Assembly: GCA_003254905.1 (NCBI GenBank)
Contig: QANU01095353.1
Location: 1-64,000, forward strand
Reading direction: 5' to 3'
Length of the DNA: 64,000 nucleotides
DNA from: Nissolia schottii
Taxonomy: Eukaryota > Streptophyta > Magnoliopsida > Fabales > Fabaceae
Shown here piece by piece: positions 11,541 through 38,521 of the stretch (within the stretch, counting starts at the first letter, position 1; each line of letters begins with the position of its first letter). The notes below the pieces were generated by a model that was not told the DNA's origin, ran no database searches, and was given only the letters and a program-made list of their open reading frames with translations. The position numbers and the translations under genes are program-made.

Positions 11541-12400
11541 TCCTTGTCTCTCTTGCGCTACTTTTTGGTCATCAATTTTTTTTTCTCCTCTCTCACCCAC
11601 TTTTCTTCATGCATACACTTCTCCTCTTTTTTTTTTCTGTTCATTTTTTTTTCTTTTTCTCCCTTCAAGCTCCTCCTTCTTCTTCTTCATTTCTTGCTCT
11701 TTTTTTTCTTCCTCATTGCTTTTTCATTTATTACAAAAGTTTTTTTTCTTTTATTTTTTCAATTTTTCTTATTCATTTTTATTCATTTAAGCTTTTTTCT
11801 TTTTTTTTTTCTTGTTAAGACATTGTGGATATATCAAACTTTTCATTTTCATTTTTGTCATATTTTGGTTGATTAAAAGTTTGTATATGTATGAAAAAAA
11901 GTTTGTGCATATGAACACCAAGGTTTTGTTTCTCGCTGTCGTTTTCGTTTTTGTGTCGCCATAGTATTTGTTTTTAGTTGTTAAAAATTTATGCATATGC
12001 AAAGAAAAATTTGTGCATTATTGTTCAAAAGTTTGTACACATAAGCACCAAAATGTTTCTTCTTCTTCTTCATGTTCGTTTTCGTTTCCATTTTTAGATG
12101 TTCAAAAGTTTGTGCACGCGAGTACCAAAATTTTCTTATTCGTAGTTTTTGTTTCATTTTCGTCTTATTATTTATTTCTGTCTGTGGAAAGGTTTGTGCA
12201 TCTACTTTAAAATGTTTATGCATGATCATAACGAGTGAGTCCATGTGCTTAGAGTATGAACATGGAGCAGAGAAAGTGCGATAGTTACTTTTCACTACAC
12301 AAATCCGTTCTGATTTGGTTCTATAAATGAAAAACATTTGTGCATAAGTATAAAAAGATTTTGTGCATTCGGTGTCATTGTGTATATCGATACATCATAC
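11540..12400. repeat. T-rich pyrimidine tract and GTTTGTGCA-rich block
   Basis: 11560-11820 is an almost pure T/C tract on the plus strand. From about 11870 to 12370 the motif AAAGTTTGTGCAT and variants recur many times. This is the reverse complement of the CACAAACATTT motif of the MULE-like element at 1-2657. A shared CGAGTGAGTCCATGTGC / GTGAGTCCGATGCAC segment also links the two. It is probably a third, inverted and decayed family member. Confidence 0.5.
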
Positions 12401-13236
12401 AATGACCGGCAACAAAATCAAAGTACATCTAACGTTACTATTTTTTAAGTGATACTCTCATGTGATTCTTTATAATTTTCATTAGATGGAATTCCACAAA
12501 GTGAACAGTCGATCATAGTTTATAGACATGTTATTTAAGGTCACGAATGTTTTAATTAAAAAAAAATAAAAGTAGCTAGCGGGATTTAAATTGAGTAAAT
12601 AAAATTCTCTAGTTTTAAAAGCGGATATACATACAGGACTAGACGAGCAAATATTGACACGGCAATCCAATGCCATTATTGTCCGAAACGCACAACATGA
12701 AAAATAGAAATTAAACATACTTACACTTTGCACACTCCAGATTAATTTCTATCTACGAATATCTCGCATTCATGCGACCACAACACACGTTTTTGACTAA
12801 CGTCGGAACTTACTAACCATTCAATCTGATTATCACCTAAACAACTCGAAGATGACACCTTCAGGACAACAACGAAATCAAACAATTAAGAGACTTTTTA
12901 AAACATTTTTTCTTCTTTTAAAATAATAAAAACAAGAAACAAAAGAAATTAATTTCCAACTGCTGCTAGCTAGTGCTAGCTAGAGCCTAGACCTGAGGGA
13001 TCGGGCAATACATACCTGAAAGACACACTACAAATTAAAGCTTTCTTTCTTCAATTTGATATAACGAGCTGTAGAAGTATGTCACAAAGAGATAACAAAG
13101 TACAGTATACATATAATTTGCTAATTAGGCAGATGTAGATATATAGAAAAACACAGGCAAAATAAATATATAGGGAATTAAAAGCATGTAACACGGAAGC
13201 ATCCATTTTGTGATATGCTGCTAGCTGCTCATCCAT
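12401..13236. other. Region downstream of the WOX gene
   Basis: AT-rich with no ORF of coding quality. It includes the probable 3' UTR of the minus-strand WOX gene near 13100-13236. A short GCTAGCTAGTGCTAGCTAG repeat lies at 12966-12984. Confidence 0.5.
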
Positions 13237-14599
13237 TCATCCTTGCGACGTTTGCTTCGAAACCTGCAAACGAATCAGTATTTAGAGAGAGAGAGATGGG
13301 ATTAATCTGCAAATAAGGTGATTAGTAGGTGCTAATTACCAGAAAGTAGCTTTCACCATGCTGCAAGCCCTGCATCATGAAACCGAACTCATTGGTGGGA
13401 AGCGGGACTCCAGAGGAATGAACCAGCACCGCGTCTTCGCCAAACGCTGCCTTGACGTCCATTGGGCCCCTCGGAACTTCCGTTGCGACCCCGTTGACAA
13501 AGACCGTGATAAACCCTGAAACAGCAGCACTTCCCCCAAATCCTAATTAGAAAACAAAAAAAAAAGTGCTAATTAGAAACCATATATGTGTAAACAAGAA
13601 GGGAGCCGCTAATCTCCAACCTCACACGAATTGAAAATTCTAGGGCTTGGAAATTAAAAAGGGGGAGCTGTCACATCAAGACCCCCCCCCTTGCGAATAA
13701 CCTAATCAGCCGAAAAGGAAGAAGAAACTTTTTACACAGAATATTAATCATTAATGTTAAGAACAATATTAAATTTAGAACGTATTAGATTGATTTAGTT
13801 CCGATTTCATCTGACATTATCCTAATTTTGTCATTATGTTGATTTATTCTCATAAGCCTATAAATAGGCCTAAACTTAATCTGTTTCTACAGGATGTTTA
13901 ATAATTAAACTAGTTAGTCACGATTTAAGATCCGAAGTTGGCCTTAAAAAGTAAGAAGCGGTTTTGCCTGGAAATAGAAAAAGGAGAGGAGGCTCGAGCA
14001 TGCAACAGTTTTAAGTTACCAGCGGCGTAGTTCAAATTGGCAGCGGCGGCATCGGCGTCGCAAGGGTAGAGGACGGAGGGCGGGGAGGCGTCACGATCGA
14101 TTTGAGGGAAGCCGCCGCCCATGTGAGAGGTGGGCCCCGACGAGAAGAAGCCTCCCAGGCCTTCCTGGCCGCCAACGCACGACGAAGAGGAGGAGGAGGA
14201 GCCATGGCCAGCCGGGAGATAAGAGCTCCCGCCGGCAAAAGCAGCGGCTCCAGCAGCAGAAGACGGCAGGCCGGCAACGGCAACTTGAGCCTGCAGCTGC
14301 TGCGTCTTCTGCTCGAGGCTGGCGGCCTGCATCTGGCGCTGGCGGCGGCGGGAGCGGGAGCGGCGGTTCTGGAACCAGTAGAAGACGTTGGCGTCGCCGA
14401 CCGCGCCGAACTTCTCGAGCAGCTTCCTTATCCTGACGGTCTCGTCCTTGGGGGGGTTGACCATGCCGCTGTTGAAGATGGACTCCAGTATGAGGATCTG
14501 CTCCGGCTTCGGAGTCCATCTCGACCTCACGGGCTCGCTCCTCTCGCCGCCATTGCTGCCTGGGCTCTTGGTGCCCTGATGGTGGTGATGATCTTCCAT
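13237..14599 (-). CDS. WOX11/12-like: WUSCHEL-related homeobox protein, WOX11/12 type
   Basis: Homeodomain transcription factor of the intermediate WOX clade, expected in the nucleus. Arabidopsis WOX11/12 specify founder cells of adventitious roots. Minus-strand exons: 14599-14020, 13515-13340 and 13263-13237; all junctions are GT-AG and join in frame to 260 aa, close to Arabidopsis WOX11/12. The start is the ATG giving MEDHHHHQ. The homeodomain spans about residues 25-90, beginning with [12 protein letters not shown]. It includes the [12 protein letters not shown] loop typical of WOX proteins and recognition helix [12 protein letters not shown], all in exon 1. Low-complexity Gln, Ala, Ser and Gly segments follow. 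Exons 2-3 encode the conserved WOX11/12 C-terminus ([27 protein letters not shown]). No WUS-box is seen, as expected for this clade. Intron 1 carries an LTR-like insert. The family is secure; WOX11 versus WOX12 cannot be separated here. Confidence 0.93.
13755..13891 (+). mobile_element. Possible solo LTR or TRIM fragment in WOX intron 1
   Basis: A 137-bp segment starts TGTTAAGAACAATATT and ends CTGTTTCTACA, with a TATA-like CTATAAATAGG near its end, the layout of a small plant LTR. No target duplication is clear (ATTAA on the left, GGATG on the right). It lies inside intron 1, on the strand opposite to WOX. Confidence 0.35.
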
Positions 14600-14669
14600 C
14601 CCAATTAATGAATGCAGAGAGGAGAAAGAAAAAGAAATAAGAAAATGNTCCCCCTCGTTCGGAGCCTTG

Positions 14670-14680
14670 CATATATACAT
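14670..14680 (-). promoter_or_regulatory. Candidate TATA box of the WOX gene
   Basis: On the minus strand this reads ATGTATATATG, about 75 bp upstream of the start codon, leaving a short leader. A single undetermined base (N) lies in that leader at 14648. Confidence 0.45.
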
Positions 14681-16558
14681 AGGCATGTTGCTTCTTCGCA
14701 TTCCTTTTGAGTGTGCAACGAGTAAATGTTTGCACGTTTTAATTGCTTAGTAATTTTGATTGATTAAGATGATTGACAAAAAAAAAAAAAATTTATGATT
14801 AATGAATTGCATTTTTGGTGTCGACCAAGTTCCATGCATTTAATTATTTCAAGGTCAATTGGTTTTTTCCAGTACATTTTTTTTCCTTCTTTTTTCTGTT
14901 GATTCTCTCGTCATCGCATGAGGATCAACTATGTTGCTAGTAAAATTCTTTTGTTGGAGTTATTAATTATATGATCAGCAGTGAAAATTTTTCAATTGTT
15001 ATGTATGGTTTTCTGTGTTTTTATTTTTAAAGAAAAATCATCTATAATATAACTGAAATTAATTGTTTCTGGTGTTCGTGCCTGGGAATCTCAATGATTT
15101 ATGAGTTATTAAAAGCAAAATGTAGGGTGTAATGTGAAATTATTAAAAGAAAATGGTGGGAGTGAGAAAGGCAAGTGTAAAGAGATGACAAGTGGTAGTT
15201 AAAATAAGAGATAAAAGTTACTACTTATTGCTTGTGATTTTGTTTTTTAAAAGAAATAAGAAAATTTGATTATAAAATTAAGTTTAATTACTACTTACAT
15301 AAGAGTACTTAAGAACAGGAAAAAAATAATATTTGAACCCAGAAACGACAGTTACTGTGATGAATACCCTTTATTTTAATTGGATAGACTAATGTGATAT
15401 TACTGGCATTTATATAAATGCTATCTAAAGTGTTATGTATCTCTGGCCGATATAATAAGATCATGTCATCATTCTTACTTTAGTGAATTTTTTACTCATT
15501 ATTATCTTCTTTGAGTGGCACATACCATTGCCATTTTATGCAAAAGATAACCCGGAACTCCAGAGGGCTCGTATTCACACAGAAATATTGCTTTACTTCA
15601 TTATTAAAGACAGTCTTCATATTCGGTCATATATAGAGTCATTGCTCCGAACAAGGTTGGAACTTTGTGTCTTTCATTGTTTATTTTAGTTAATGTTTAA
15701 AAAGGCAAAATATTTTTGTATAGTTAAGCAAAGTTCAAATGCTACATTAATGCAATCCCAGTGTAACCGTTGACTGTTTCCAAATTCGGCTGTAGATTTT
15801 AATCAACCAATCATTTAAATTTTTGTCTACCATATATATACTCCAAAATCCAAATATAATGACAATCTAAATGTTTGTTTATATATTTATATAATTTTTA
15901 TTTATATATATTCTTGTTATAAATTTATAGTCAAACATTATTTAGATTAGATTAGTCTCACAAATCAAGCCCTCTGATAGATATTTTGGAAAGTTACATG
16001 TACTAAATGACACTTGGCAGTGTTGGCCAAATGAGAAGAAAAAAAATTTATCAAGTGTTTTTTTTATTGAAGGTGGTAGAAAGATTTGTAAAAAAGTTTA
16101 ACATTATTCTTAGCTTAGATACTAATTAATTCTTAACTTCAATTCTGACTTTACAATAAGAAAAGGCATCTCCGTTAGATTGCATGTGCTTAAAGTGCTT
16201 AAATTAATATAGATATACATGATTTGATATCCATTACATTATAATATAGATTATTGCAAACACAATTTTTACAAATCATGCTTAGATACCGTCACAAAAA
16301 TTGTGAGGTCCATTAACATTAGGAAAATGATTTACATCTCAAATAGAATTTGTTTGATTTTCGTTTAACCCTACCACCTACCCACGATTTCGGTAAATGG
16401 TAGCGATTATATCCAATGAAATTGTTTCAATTGATGATTCAAATAAATTGAGCAGGAGATCGATTTGTCTAGTTAAACAGTATTATTATTAACTTTATTT
16501 AAAACACACTCGCAAGTTAATGAGTTTCATCAGTATGTTTAAGGATGAAATGTTAAAA

Positions 16559-16636
16559 TTTCACTTATATAACAAATTTTCTCGTGGCACGAGTTTAACA
16601 TTTCACTTATATAACAAATTTTCTCGTGGCACGAGT
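16559..16636. repeat. 42-bp tandem duplication
   Basis: TTTCACTTATATAACAAATT followed by TTCTCGTGGCACGAG occurs at 16559 and again at 16601. It contains the palindrome CTCGTGGCACGAG, which could form a hairpin in each copy. Confidence 0.85.
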
Positions 16637-17424
16637 CTAGGATTTTGGACACATGAACAGTTGATGGAAAAGCACGAAGAATAAATTAGTTTCAATTGAA
16701 ACTAATGATATTTTTACCAAGAAACTCTATAATATTTTTTTTCTCTTTTTTTTCAAGCGAAAAAACAAAATGTACCATCTTTCTTCAAACTGAAATTTTC
16801 GCACGACTTTTTTTTTTTTCTGACGAGTAATTTCCTCACGACTCTACTTGGTTGTGAAATATAAATTATAGTGGCCTATGGCTCCCGCATGAAGAAAGTC
16901 TCATTTTATTCCTACGTAAAATAATATTGTTATCTTCTTTCTTCTTCTTTTTTTCTCTTTCTCATGTAAGACGAGAAATGTCGGAAAGTATCGTAAAGAA
17001 ACTCTTCTCCATCTTTATCATTTTCTTTATGTCCACTTGACACGTAAATCTTCTCTCTGAATAGAATATCTGTAAATAGGGCATTCTCTTATTCAATATA
17101 TATCCTTTATGAATATTTGCATCGGCGTGTTTGTTTAGTTGGGATAAAAATAGGAAATTTTCATGAATCTAAACCGTGAAACTTCCACTCCTATTATTTA
17201 CACCATAATCAATCACGCCTCAAATATTATACTTCTCGTAATTATCTCTTTTAAGTTCTTTTGAAACATGTATCTTTGATTTTAAAATTGTTAACTTTGT
17301 TACGTATGGGTATAAATGGGTCGACCCTCAAATTATTCGCCTTAAGACTTAACTCTATTAATAGTTATAGGCTTTTTTTGAAGCTTCAGTTTGACTTTCA
17401 TATGGTAATAGAGTTATACATATT

Positions 17425-18180
17425 GTGTATGTTTAGATTAGTGGTTTACGATGGAGTGGAATTGAGTTCAAGAAATTTTAATGAGCTTCCATTATTTACA
17501 TTGATGATTTCGCAAGGGGTTGAAGTATAGTAGGGGGATCTTAGATCATGTTCCATGGATCCATTTCAACTAATTTCCCAATCAAATAATGACATTTAAA
17601 TACTTTTTTTTTGTACATATATAGATAATTTTCTTGAGATAAGTTTATTATTTTAACTTTTAAATTGTTTATTTTAAAAAAATTGTCCACATGTTCTTTG
17701 ATTGGAGAATTAGACCCTTCCACTGAAAACTCAAATTTTGGTCTCCCAAATTGGGGGATTTGGAGTTCAATCATATTTAATTTAAATAATAAAAAGTTAT
17801 TTAAATAAATATTTATCTATTTACCCACCATAATATTTATATTTATAGGTTTCTGTTCTTTCATCTCCCAAACTCGGGGATTTGGAGTTTAATCATATTT
17901 AATTTAAATAATAACAAATTATTACCCACCATAATACTTAGAGGTTTCTATTTTTTCATTTACTGGAAGGGTATTAAAGGAATGAAATTAAGTACTTATC
18001 ATCATTTCGTTCAATCATATTTAAATATCCATATAATGGAATGAAAAATTATTTCATCAATTATTAAAATATCCAAACAATGGAGTGGCGATAATTCTTA
18101 CCCTTCTCTTAGGCTTCATTCCATTCTATTTATTTTGTTTCCTTCCATTCCATTATTCACCATCAATCCAAACATATCCA
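17425..18180. mobile_element. Possible MITE-like element with internal tandem repeat
   Basis: The left end (ATGTTTAGATTAGTGG, then GATGGAGTGGAATTG) is similar, inverted, to the right end (CCATTATTCACC, then CATCAATCCAAACATATCC). Inside, a block with GGGGATTTGGAGTTCAATC / GGGGATTTGGAGTTTAATC is repeated with a period of about 123 bp. Boundaries are approximate and no target duplication was found. Confidence 0.35.
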
Positions 18181-18642
18181 CCCTTTCTAATTAATTTATT
18201 AACAGGAAATACAAGGAATGTTTTTAGCTATTAAAAATTGACACAGTCAAAATAAACATAAAAGAGTATAAATCATATAAATAACTAAGAAAGATTACTA
18301 CTCTCCAAATAGTGAAGTGATATGAGAAGAGAAACCAAATCAATAGGTAATATAACCAAATGTTCTCATAACTTGTACTTGATGAGTTTGCATGAGAAGA
18401 GGTGTCATCAATGGAGAAAGAGGTGAAGCACTAGGTGCCTAAGTCTGAAACAAAGACGAAGAGGTGAAGATTCGAAGGAGTAGGTATGACTTTATTTTTG
18501 AGGGAGTGAGAGGGATAGGAATAGTAAAATAGATTTTAAAATATATAGGATATGATTTGATACTTTTTTTTTAGTTGAGGTTTGGGTTTTTTTTTTTCAA
18601 TGGTTAGCTTTTTTTAATAATATTAATAACAATAATATAACA

Positions 18643-18682
<40 letters not shown>
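18643..18682. repeat. (AAT)n microsatellite
   Basis: About 13 uninterrupted trinucleotide units. Confidence 0.9.
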
Positions 18683-18683
<1 letters not shown>

Positions 18684-20479
18684 TAAATAAGTCGGTGTGT
18701 TGGGTTTAATATGACTTTTCTTTTTATTGTCTATGATAGTTGGCCTATTTAGCTAAAAAATATGTTTTAAAAAGCTTCAGTTTGAATTGTTTAGTAAATA
18801 GAATAGACTAGAGCAGGCCTTAATTAAATGAGTCGGACCAAAAGCTCCTAACAAGTGGTCTGATATATTTTCATCCCTGATTAACCATTTAATGAAAGAT
18901 TAAATCATAGTTTGTTTTTCTCTCAAAGGCATCCTCCCACCAGAAGCAATTATGTTATTGCCTGACACTTACTTATGGACGACTCTCTCAATTGAGTTTT
19001 GAACTATGGCTAGTACTCACATTGATAGATTAGCCACTTACCACTATACCAAACCCTAGTTGGTATCCCCCAGGAATTAAAATTTAATTTCTCTTTATAT
19101 ATACGTATTTGTGAGCATTAACTAATCGGTAATATCTAATAACTCAGCAGCAAATAACAATGACTGCTACCCCATGATTGCTTGTTCAAATTCTACCTCA
19201 TCCAAATTTGTTATTTTTACAAATAAAAATCAAAACTTGTGATTTTTACAAATAAAAATGCTCAATTACTGCTTTTTTCATTATTACCTTAATCTTTTCC
19301 CTTAACTAATTATATTTACTGCTTACATTAAAAATCCTGTCTTTCAATTTCATCTTAATGATAAATGAATTAATTTTTGTCCTTATAGTACTTACTTCTT
19401 TTTTAATGACTTTATGAACAAAAATATACATACGCTTGAGAAAAAAAATCAAAAGGATTATGTTTTGTCTTATAACTTTTAAACTTAATATCTTTATATT
19501 TATTTCGACTGTTGATTTATTTGGTCTGTTAATTTGTTTATGATTATTATTGGCACTCAATCGTAAAAGTTTACATCATTAAAGGATTACAAGAGCTTAA
19601 TGACAAATTCAATGAAATACTTTAAGTTCAAATTTAGATCCATACATCACTTAAAATTCTCAATGCTAATAAAATGTGTAAACTAATAGTACTACAATTT
19701 TATCATAATAACTTTGCTGAATATGATAAAACCTCAACATTATGCACTCGATGTTATATATGTAACAATCTCTAAATTACACCTATGTTTGATGAAAATA
19801 AGGAAAACTTAGTCCTTCGATTTATCAGTCAATTCTTTTAGCTATAACTCTTTTATTTCCACATCTACTACCAAGAAGCCTTTTTCAACATGAATAGACC
19901 CAAAAGTAAAATAAAAATTGAACTTTTTTATCATATCATATTACTAACAATGAAAGATTTTATTATTGACTAATTTAAAAGAACGTGACATATATGTATA
20001 TATACACATAATGTTTTGTGCGATAAAATATTTATTTAATAACATATTATAACATTTACGTGAAAAAATTCGCCCCCCTCTCTATGTGATTTCTGGGTTT
20101 GTCCATGATCATCGCTTAACAAGGTCAAGCGATTTATCGTAGATCAAACATAAAACATATTCCAATGTGTAAAATTTAGTAGAGAACATATGATTGGTTA
20201 AGAATATCCTTTTATTATAAGCTATCTCGAACTAATAAAAGATTTATTTACATGAATAATTTTTTAACATTATGGGGCAGAAAATAAGCAGCTAAAATAA
20301 GAAATTACATGAATACATTGTCATTGTCACATATATTTAGATCCTTGATAAAGATAATTAAAGAGATCTCGATGAGTTATGTGTTTAAGAAAAATATAGA
20401 ATCAATCAAAATCATATTGTTGTCAACAATGTTTTTTGCACATAATGTTGCTATTGAAATGAAAAAAAAAGCAAGATGA

Positions 20480-22129
20480 GGACCTTGAATAAAAATTTGT
20501 CACAGAATGAAGACAGAGAAATGATTGAATGTGGAAAGACGCAATTTATGTTGAAATTAACTTCACTTAAAAAATATAAAGTGTTTGCAATCTATAGTCA
20601 AACACCTGAATGTGTGAAGCCAAATGGGGGTACAAGTGAGTTTTTCGTGCCAAAAAGAAATAGGGAAGGATAAGATATAAAACACGACTTGTAGCACAAG
20701 AGTTTTCAGAAAACCTGACATTGATTACATGAAGATATATTGTCCGGTGGTGAATTTAATTTTATTTTAACAATGAATAAAGAAATTAGACATGCATCTA
20801 TAAGCCTATTAATATGGTTTGCTAGCTAGCAAAATTTTATAAAAATCCTTGAAGGATTTAAGATAGCTAAAGCCTATAGAAATTCCTGGGAAAATTTCTT
20901 CATTAACGCTTCAACAATTCTTATATGGATTAAAATAATCATGACGTATGTAGGACAATCACCAAAGTCAATACTTATTGAGATATGGGTATGAAATCCA
21001 TTTCATTTACTCATTTATTTTCATCAAAAGGTTTCGATTTAAATTGTTAAATTCACAGTATAAGTTGGTAATTTAAGCACCATTGGATCTCTAGATGAGA
21101 TTCCAAAATATTTAAAATATTTAAAGCTATATTGACAAAACACAATTTTGTCTTGGTTTACACATATAGCATTTGACAAATAAAATATTTGTCTATCAAT
21201 TAATTTATATTGAGAAGACTCTGAAATGATTTTACATGGATTGAACACATCCATTGATTACTCCCAATGATTGTGAGATTATTAGATAAAGATCCATTAA
21301 GACCTTATGAAAATTATGAGAAATTTCTTGGTCTTAAAGTATCACATCTTAGTGAGATTGGAGCACTAATGTATCCAGTTAATAATGCATCACTAGATGT
21401 AGCTTTCACTGTTAGCATGTTATCGAAATTTATTTATTGTCTAACAAAAACGTACTAAAATGACGTTTAAGTTTTATTGTGATATCTTCAAATATTTGCT
21501 TTATTCATATGAACCAAAACCATAATTTATTGGCTATGTAATTGTAAGATTCTTTTTTCTTTTATATTTTGACAGAATTTCGAGGATGTTTATTTGCATG
21601 TGGAAGCATGACTATATCATAGAGATCAATATAGCAGGCTTTAACTGCTACCTCTTTAAATCATGCAGAAATTATTGTAACACATAAAACGAGTGGTGAA
21701 TGTTTTTGAATAAGGGCAATTAATCAACATGTTTGAGTATCATGAAAAATATTGAAACAAGTTGTTATTTTTGTCACTGTGATTGCAACTTTTGGATATC
21801 TACTGATGTCCAAAAGCCAAAAGAGGATAGAGGTTGTGTAGCCGATGTTACAAAAACTGAAGTATTGCATGCGTGTATGTGTTTATTATGATGACAATTT
21901 CTACTTCATATCAGATGGATGTCCATAACTATCTTAATAGGGAGAGAAAAATGTTGTACTCTTTTTTCTTTAATCAAAGTTTTTATCCCGTTGGATTTTT
22001 TCCTTTAAGGTTTTTAACGTAACAGCTCGCACTATGAGGATGTTGTACTCTTTTTCCTTCTCAAAGATTTTTTTTGCTTCTTAGTAAGGTTTTAACGAGG
22101 CATATCCATGATGAACATCCAAGGGCGAG
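20480..22129 (+). pseudogene. Decayed Ty1/copia pol (RT and RNase H)
   Basis: Broken plus-strand reading frames keep the order of a copia polyprotein. Near 20640-20760 are remnants of the RT start, including a 'TRLVAQEFSENLT' type stretch. Around 21050-21130 is a piece like LDEIPKYLKYLKA. At 21270-21460 is the RT-RNase H linker (IGALMYPVNNASLDVAF). Around 21590-21720 are RNase H remnants. There are many stops and frameshifts. A primer-tract-like AAGGGCGAG precedes the LTR at 22130. Confidence 0.65.
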
Positions 22130-22380
22130 TGTTATAAAATATTATTAATGCGGATATCCGTATCCTAATTTGGTTGATATCCAATTAGATAGATTTATCT
22201 TGATATGACAGAGATTTAATGTAATATTGTATATTTCACTCTTAAATTATAAATAAACCTTTAAAAACTCATTATATGAGAGACAGTTAAAATTATTAAT
22301 AGAATAAAGTTCTCTTTCATCATTATCTATTCTTTCTGTCTTTTATCTCTGTTACTTTACCTATTACGAACCAGAAAGCA
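22130..22380 (+). mobile_element. 3' LTR of the decayed copia element
   Basis: Starts TGTTATAAAATATTATTAATG immediately after the purine-rich CCAAGGGCGAG. It contains a TTATAAATAAACC TATA-like stretch and a pyrimidine-rich end around 22310-22360. The right boundary is approximate, and no 5' LTR was identified. Confidence 0.5.
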
Positions 22381-23950
22381 ATTAATCAATGAAGGAAGCT
22401 CAAAACTTAGCCGAAAAGTGGCTCAGTGAAAAAAGTGCTGCGTCTACTGTGTGTATGCGAGAAACTTTGGTCGATGTTGGTAGCCTCCTTATTTTTCTTT
22501 TCCATTTTATTTTTATTTTTACCCTTTTTTTCTAGAGATTGATACCTTGAATTTGTAGTCTTTTAGTGTTTGAAAAAGTGTAATTTAAAGGCCTAATATC
22601 TTACACAGACGTGGTTTTAATTTCTTACTAGATATGGGGACTAATTGAATGAGTGATATGTAAGTGCTCAGAGGCTAGATTCTCAAAATGTTAGCATATG
22701 ACACTATGTTAGTTCATTCATACTTCATTTTTTATTGGACGATACTCAAATAGAATGTGTATCTCATTAAAATTAAATCTAATAATAGGTAAGATGTAAG
22801 TTGATATAGTGCCCTAAATAAAATTTTTCAAAATAACATAATTGCAATAAAAAAAAAATGTACTATAACAATGATAAGATGGTGGTGATCCAATCTTTTT
22901 TTTATGTGTGCACTTTCCACGTAAGTGTTTAAAATAGAGTAATATCTTTTGTACACTTAATAATCTTTGACACCAAGTTTATATACTAACAAAAGCGTAG
23001 TGTCCATCGTACAAAGAAAAGATGTTTAGGTGTTTAATTTACGAATAACGTTATTCTTTAAAGTAGGATCTACAAACAACAAAACCTTGTTTCCCCTCCA
23101 CCGGCGTCTCTTTGGATAAATATTAGAAAAGAAATACACCATCCTTCCCTTTTGTTACGAGTTTTGTTATTTATACTAATTTTGTAAGAGAAACTATACC
23201 GATTAACATCTAATTTGTTATCATTAAAATTCCATCTCAATAATAAATAAAATCCGAGCAGCATCACACACAAAAAGAGTACATCTCTCTTTGTGCATTT
23301 TCACTCCCTTTTCTCAATATGAGCACTTGCTTTGTGTATACATGTACCACTTGCGCTAGACATGATCTAAGTTTTCTCAAAGGGGGTGAGGCAATAATGG
23401 TCAAAATGCCCAAAAGAAGAAAAGTAGACCCGGATGACAAGTTTGTGTGAATCCAAAAATGGACAAAAATAAAAGGGGGAACCAACTAGGCTAGGATTTT
23501 GGCAAGCAAGTGCATGTGATGGGTGTGCTTGGGAAGCTGGGTCGCAGTAAAGGGGATGCTGAGAAAGTAATAGAAAAATAAGAAGGTTCCAAAGTGCCGG
23601 TCGAGAAGCCGTGCCATAATTTATTAGCGGTGACGCTAAGCAAACACAGGGTTACACTGCGCCTCTGCCTCTGCATCTCTTCGGCCCTTTCTCTGCGATG
23701 TGGTGTGACCCTTTTTATAATAAACGAGAGGAGGAGGAGGAGGCAACGCTTGCTTAGCTATCTGTCACCCTTTTTTCCCTGTATTTGTCCGTGCATTCTG
23801 CCAATGCAAAAATTGTTATTTAATTAGTGTACGTATATTTGTGTGAAACGATACACTATTATTTCTTCTTCCTCATGCACACGGGTCTCTTGCTAGTATC
23901 TACACCTGTGGCTTGTACCTTTAACATACAAGGGAATTTATCAATCAAAA
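22381..23950. other. Intergenic, no recognisable gene
   Basis: Short ORFs around 23264-23827 on both strands match nothing I recognise and overlap one another. No RNA gene is seen. Confidence 0.45.
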
Positions 23951-23951
23951 A

Positions 23952-24166
23952 TGCTACATGTACATCTAATTTTACACACTCATACATACACCATTGATAA
24001 TGCACAAACTTTATTCTCGTGAGTGCACAAACATTACAAACTTATAGATGATATGCTCAATTATATTTAATTAAGTGTACAAACATTACATGCATTAAAA
24101 CACAAACTTTATGTATATAAGTATAAGGTGTATGTATGGTGTATATTTTTTGGTGTACGTGTAGCA
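23952..24166. mobile_element. MITE copy A of the GCTACACGTACACC family
   Basis: The left end GCTACATGTACATC and right end GGTGTACGTGTAGC are inverted repeats. They continue inward with CATACATACACC and GGTGTATGTATGG. The interior carries ATGCACAAACTTT and CACAAACATTACA motifs. Target duplications could not be read with certainty. Confidence 0.7.
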
Positions 24167-24215
24167 AGACTCTTTATTAATTGATCAACTTTTAAGGTGA
24201 CTTCTATATCAAAAA

Positions 24216-24428
24216 TGCTATATGTACACCCAATTTTATACACCCATACATACACTATTAATAATGCACAAACTTTATTCTCACGAGTGCACAAACATTA
24301 CAAACTTGTAAATGATACTCTCAACTATACTTAATTAAGTGCACAAACATTACATAAGTTAAAACACAAACTTTATATATATAAATACGAGGTGTATGTA
24401 TGGTGTATGATTTTTGGTGTGCGTGTAG
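24216..24428. mobile_element. MITE copy B of the GCTACACGTACACC family
   Basis: A second, similar copy about 50 bp downstream of copy A, in the same orientation. It starts GCTATATGTACACCC and ends GGTGTGCGTGTAGC. Like copy A it holds CACAAAC motifs, linking both to the larger element at 1-2657. Confidence 0.7.
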
Positions 24429-24748
24429 CACAACTCCTTTTTTATTATATGAGATTAGACTTTAAGAACTACTGAAGTCACACTACATTTTACACGGACC
24501 AACGCTATTAACCCGTAAAAATAAGAAGCGATTGGAACCTGGGCCGGGCTTTTTGTATCTTGCATTAGCTATCGAGCCCGTTCAGGTTTTAGTCCATACC
24601 CAAAAGAAGAAGGAAAAAAAAAAAAGGGAAAAGAAAACCGAAACTCTGTTTTCTATCCGTGGTTCGCGTCCCTCCCCCTCCCTCTCGGGAGAGCGCCAAG
24701 CAACGCGGAAGGCGGCGAAGTCAGGAGCGGTCAAACCATCCGTCGAGG

Positions 24749-38521
<13,773 letters not shown>

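Larger units (their letters stand above)
14700..20470. other. AT-rich intergenic DNA with small repeats
   Basis: No gene is recognised on either strand; the short ORFs here have no coding character. The stretch contains the tandem repeats at 16559-16640 and 17742-17960, a possible inverted-end element at 17425-18180 and an AAT microsatellite at 18643-18682, listed separately. Confidence 0.5.

Noticed and set aside
11544-11876. 110-aa Phe/Leu/Ser-rich ORF
   Set aside because: It is the translation of a T/C homopolymer-like tract, with no domain or start context.
14102-14608. 168-aa plus-strand ORF opposite the WOX gene
   Set aside because: It is the antisense shadow of the GC-rich WOX exon 1; the homeodomain reads on the minus strand.
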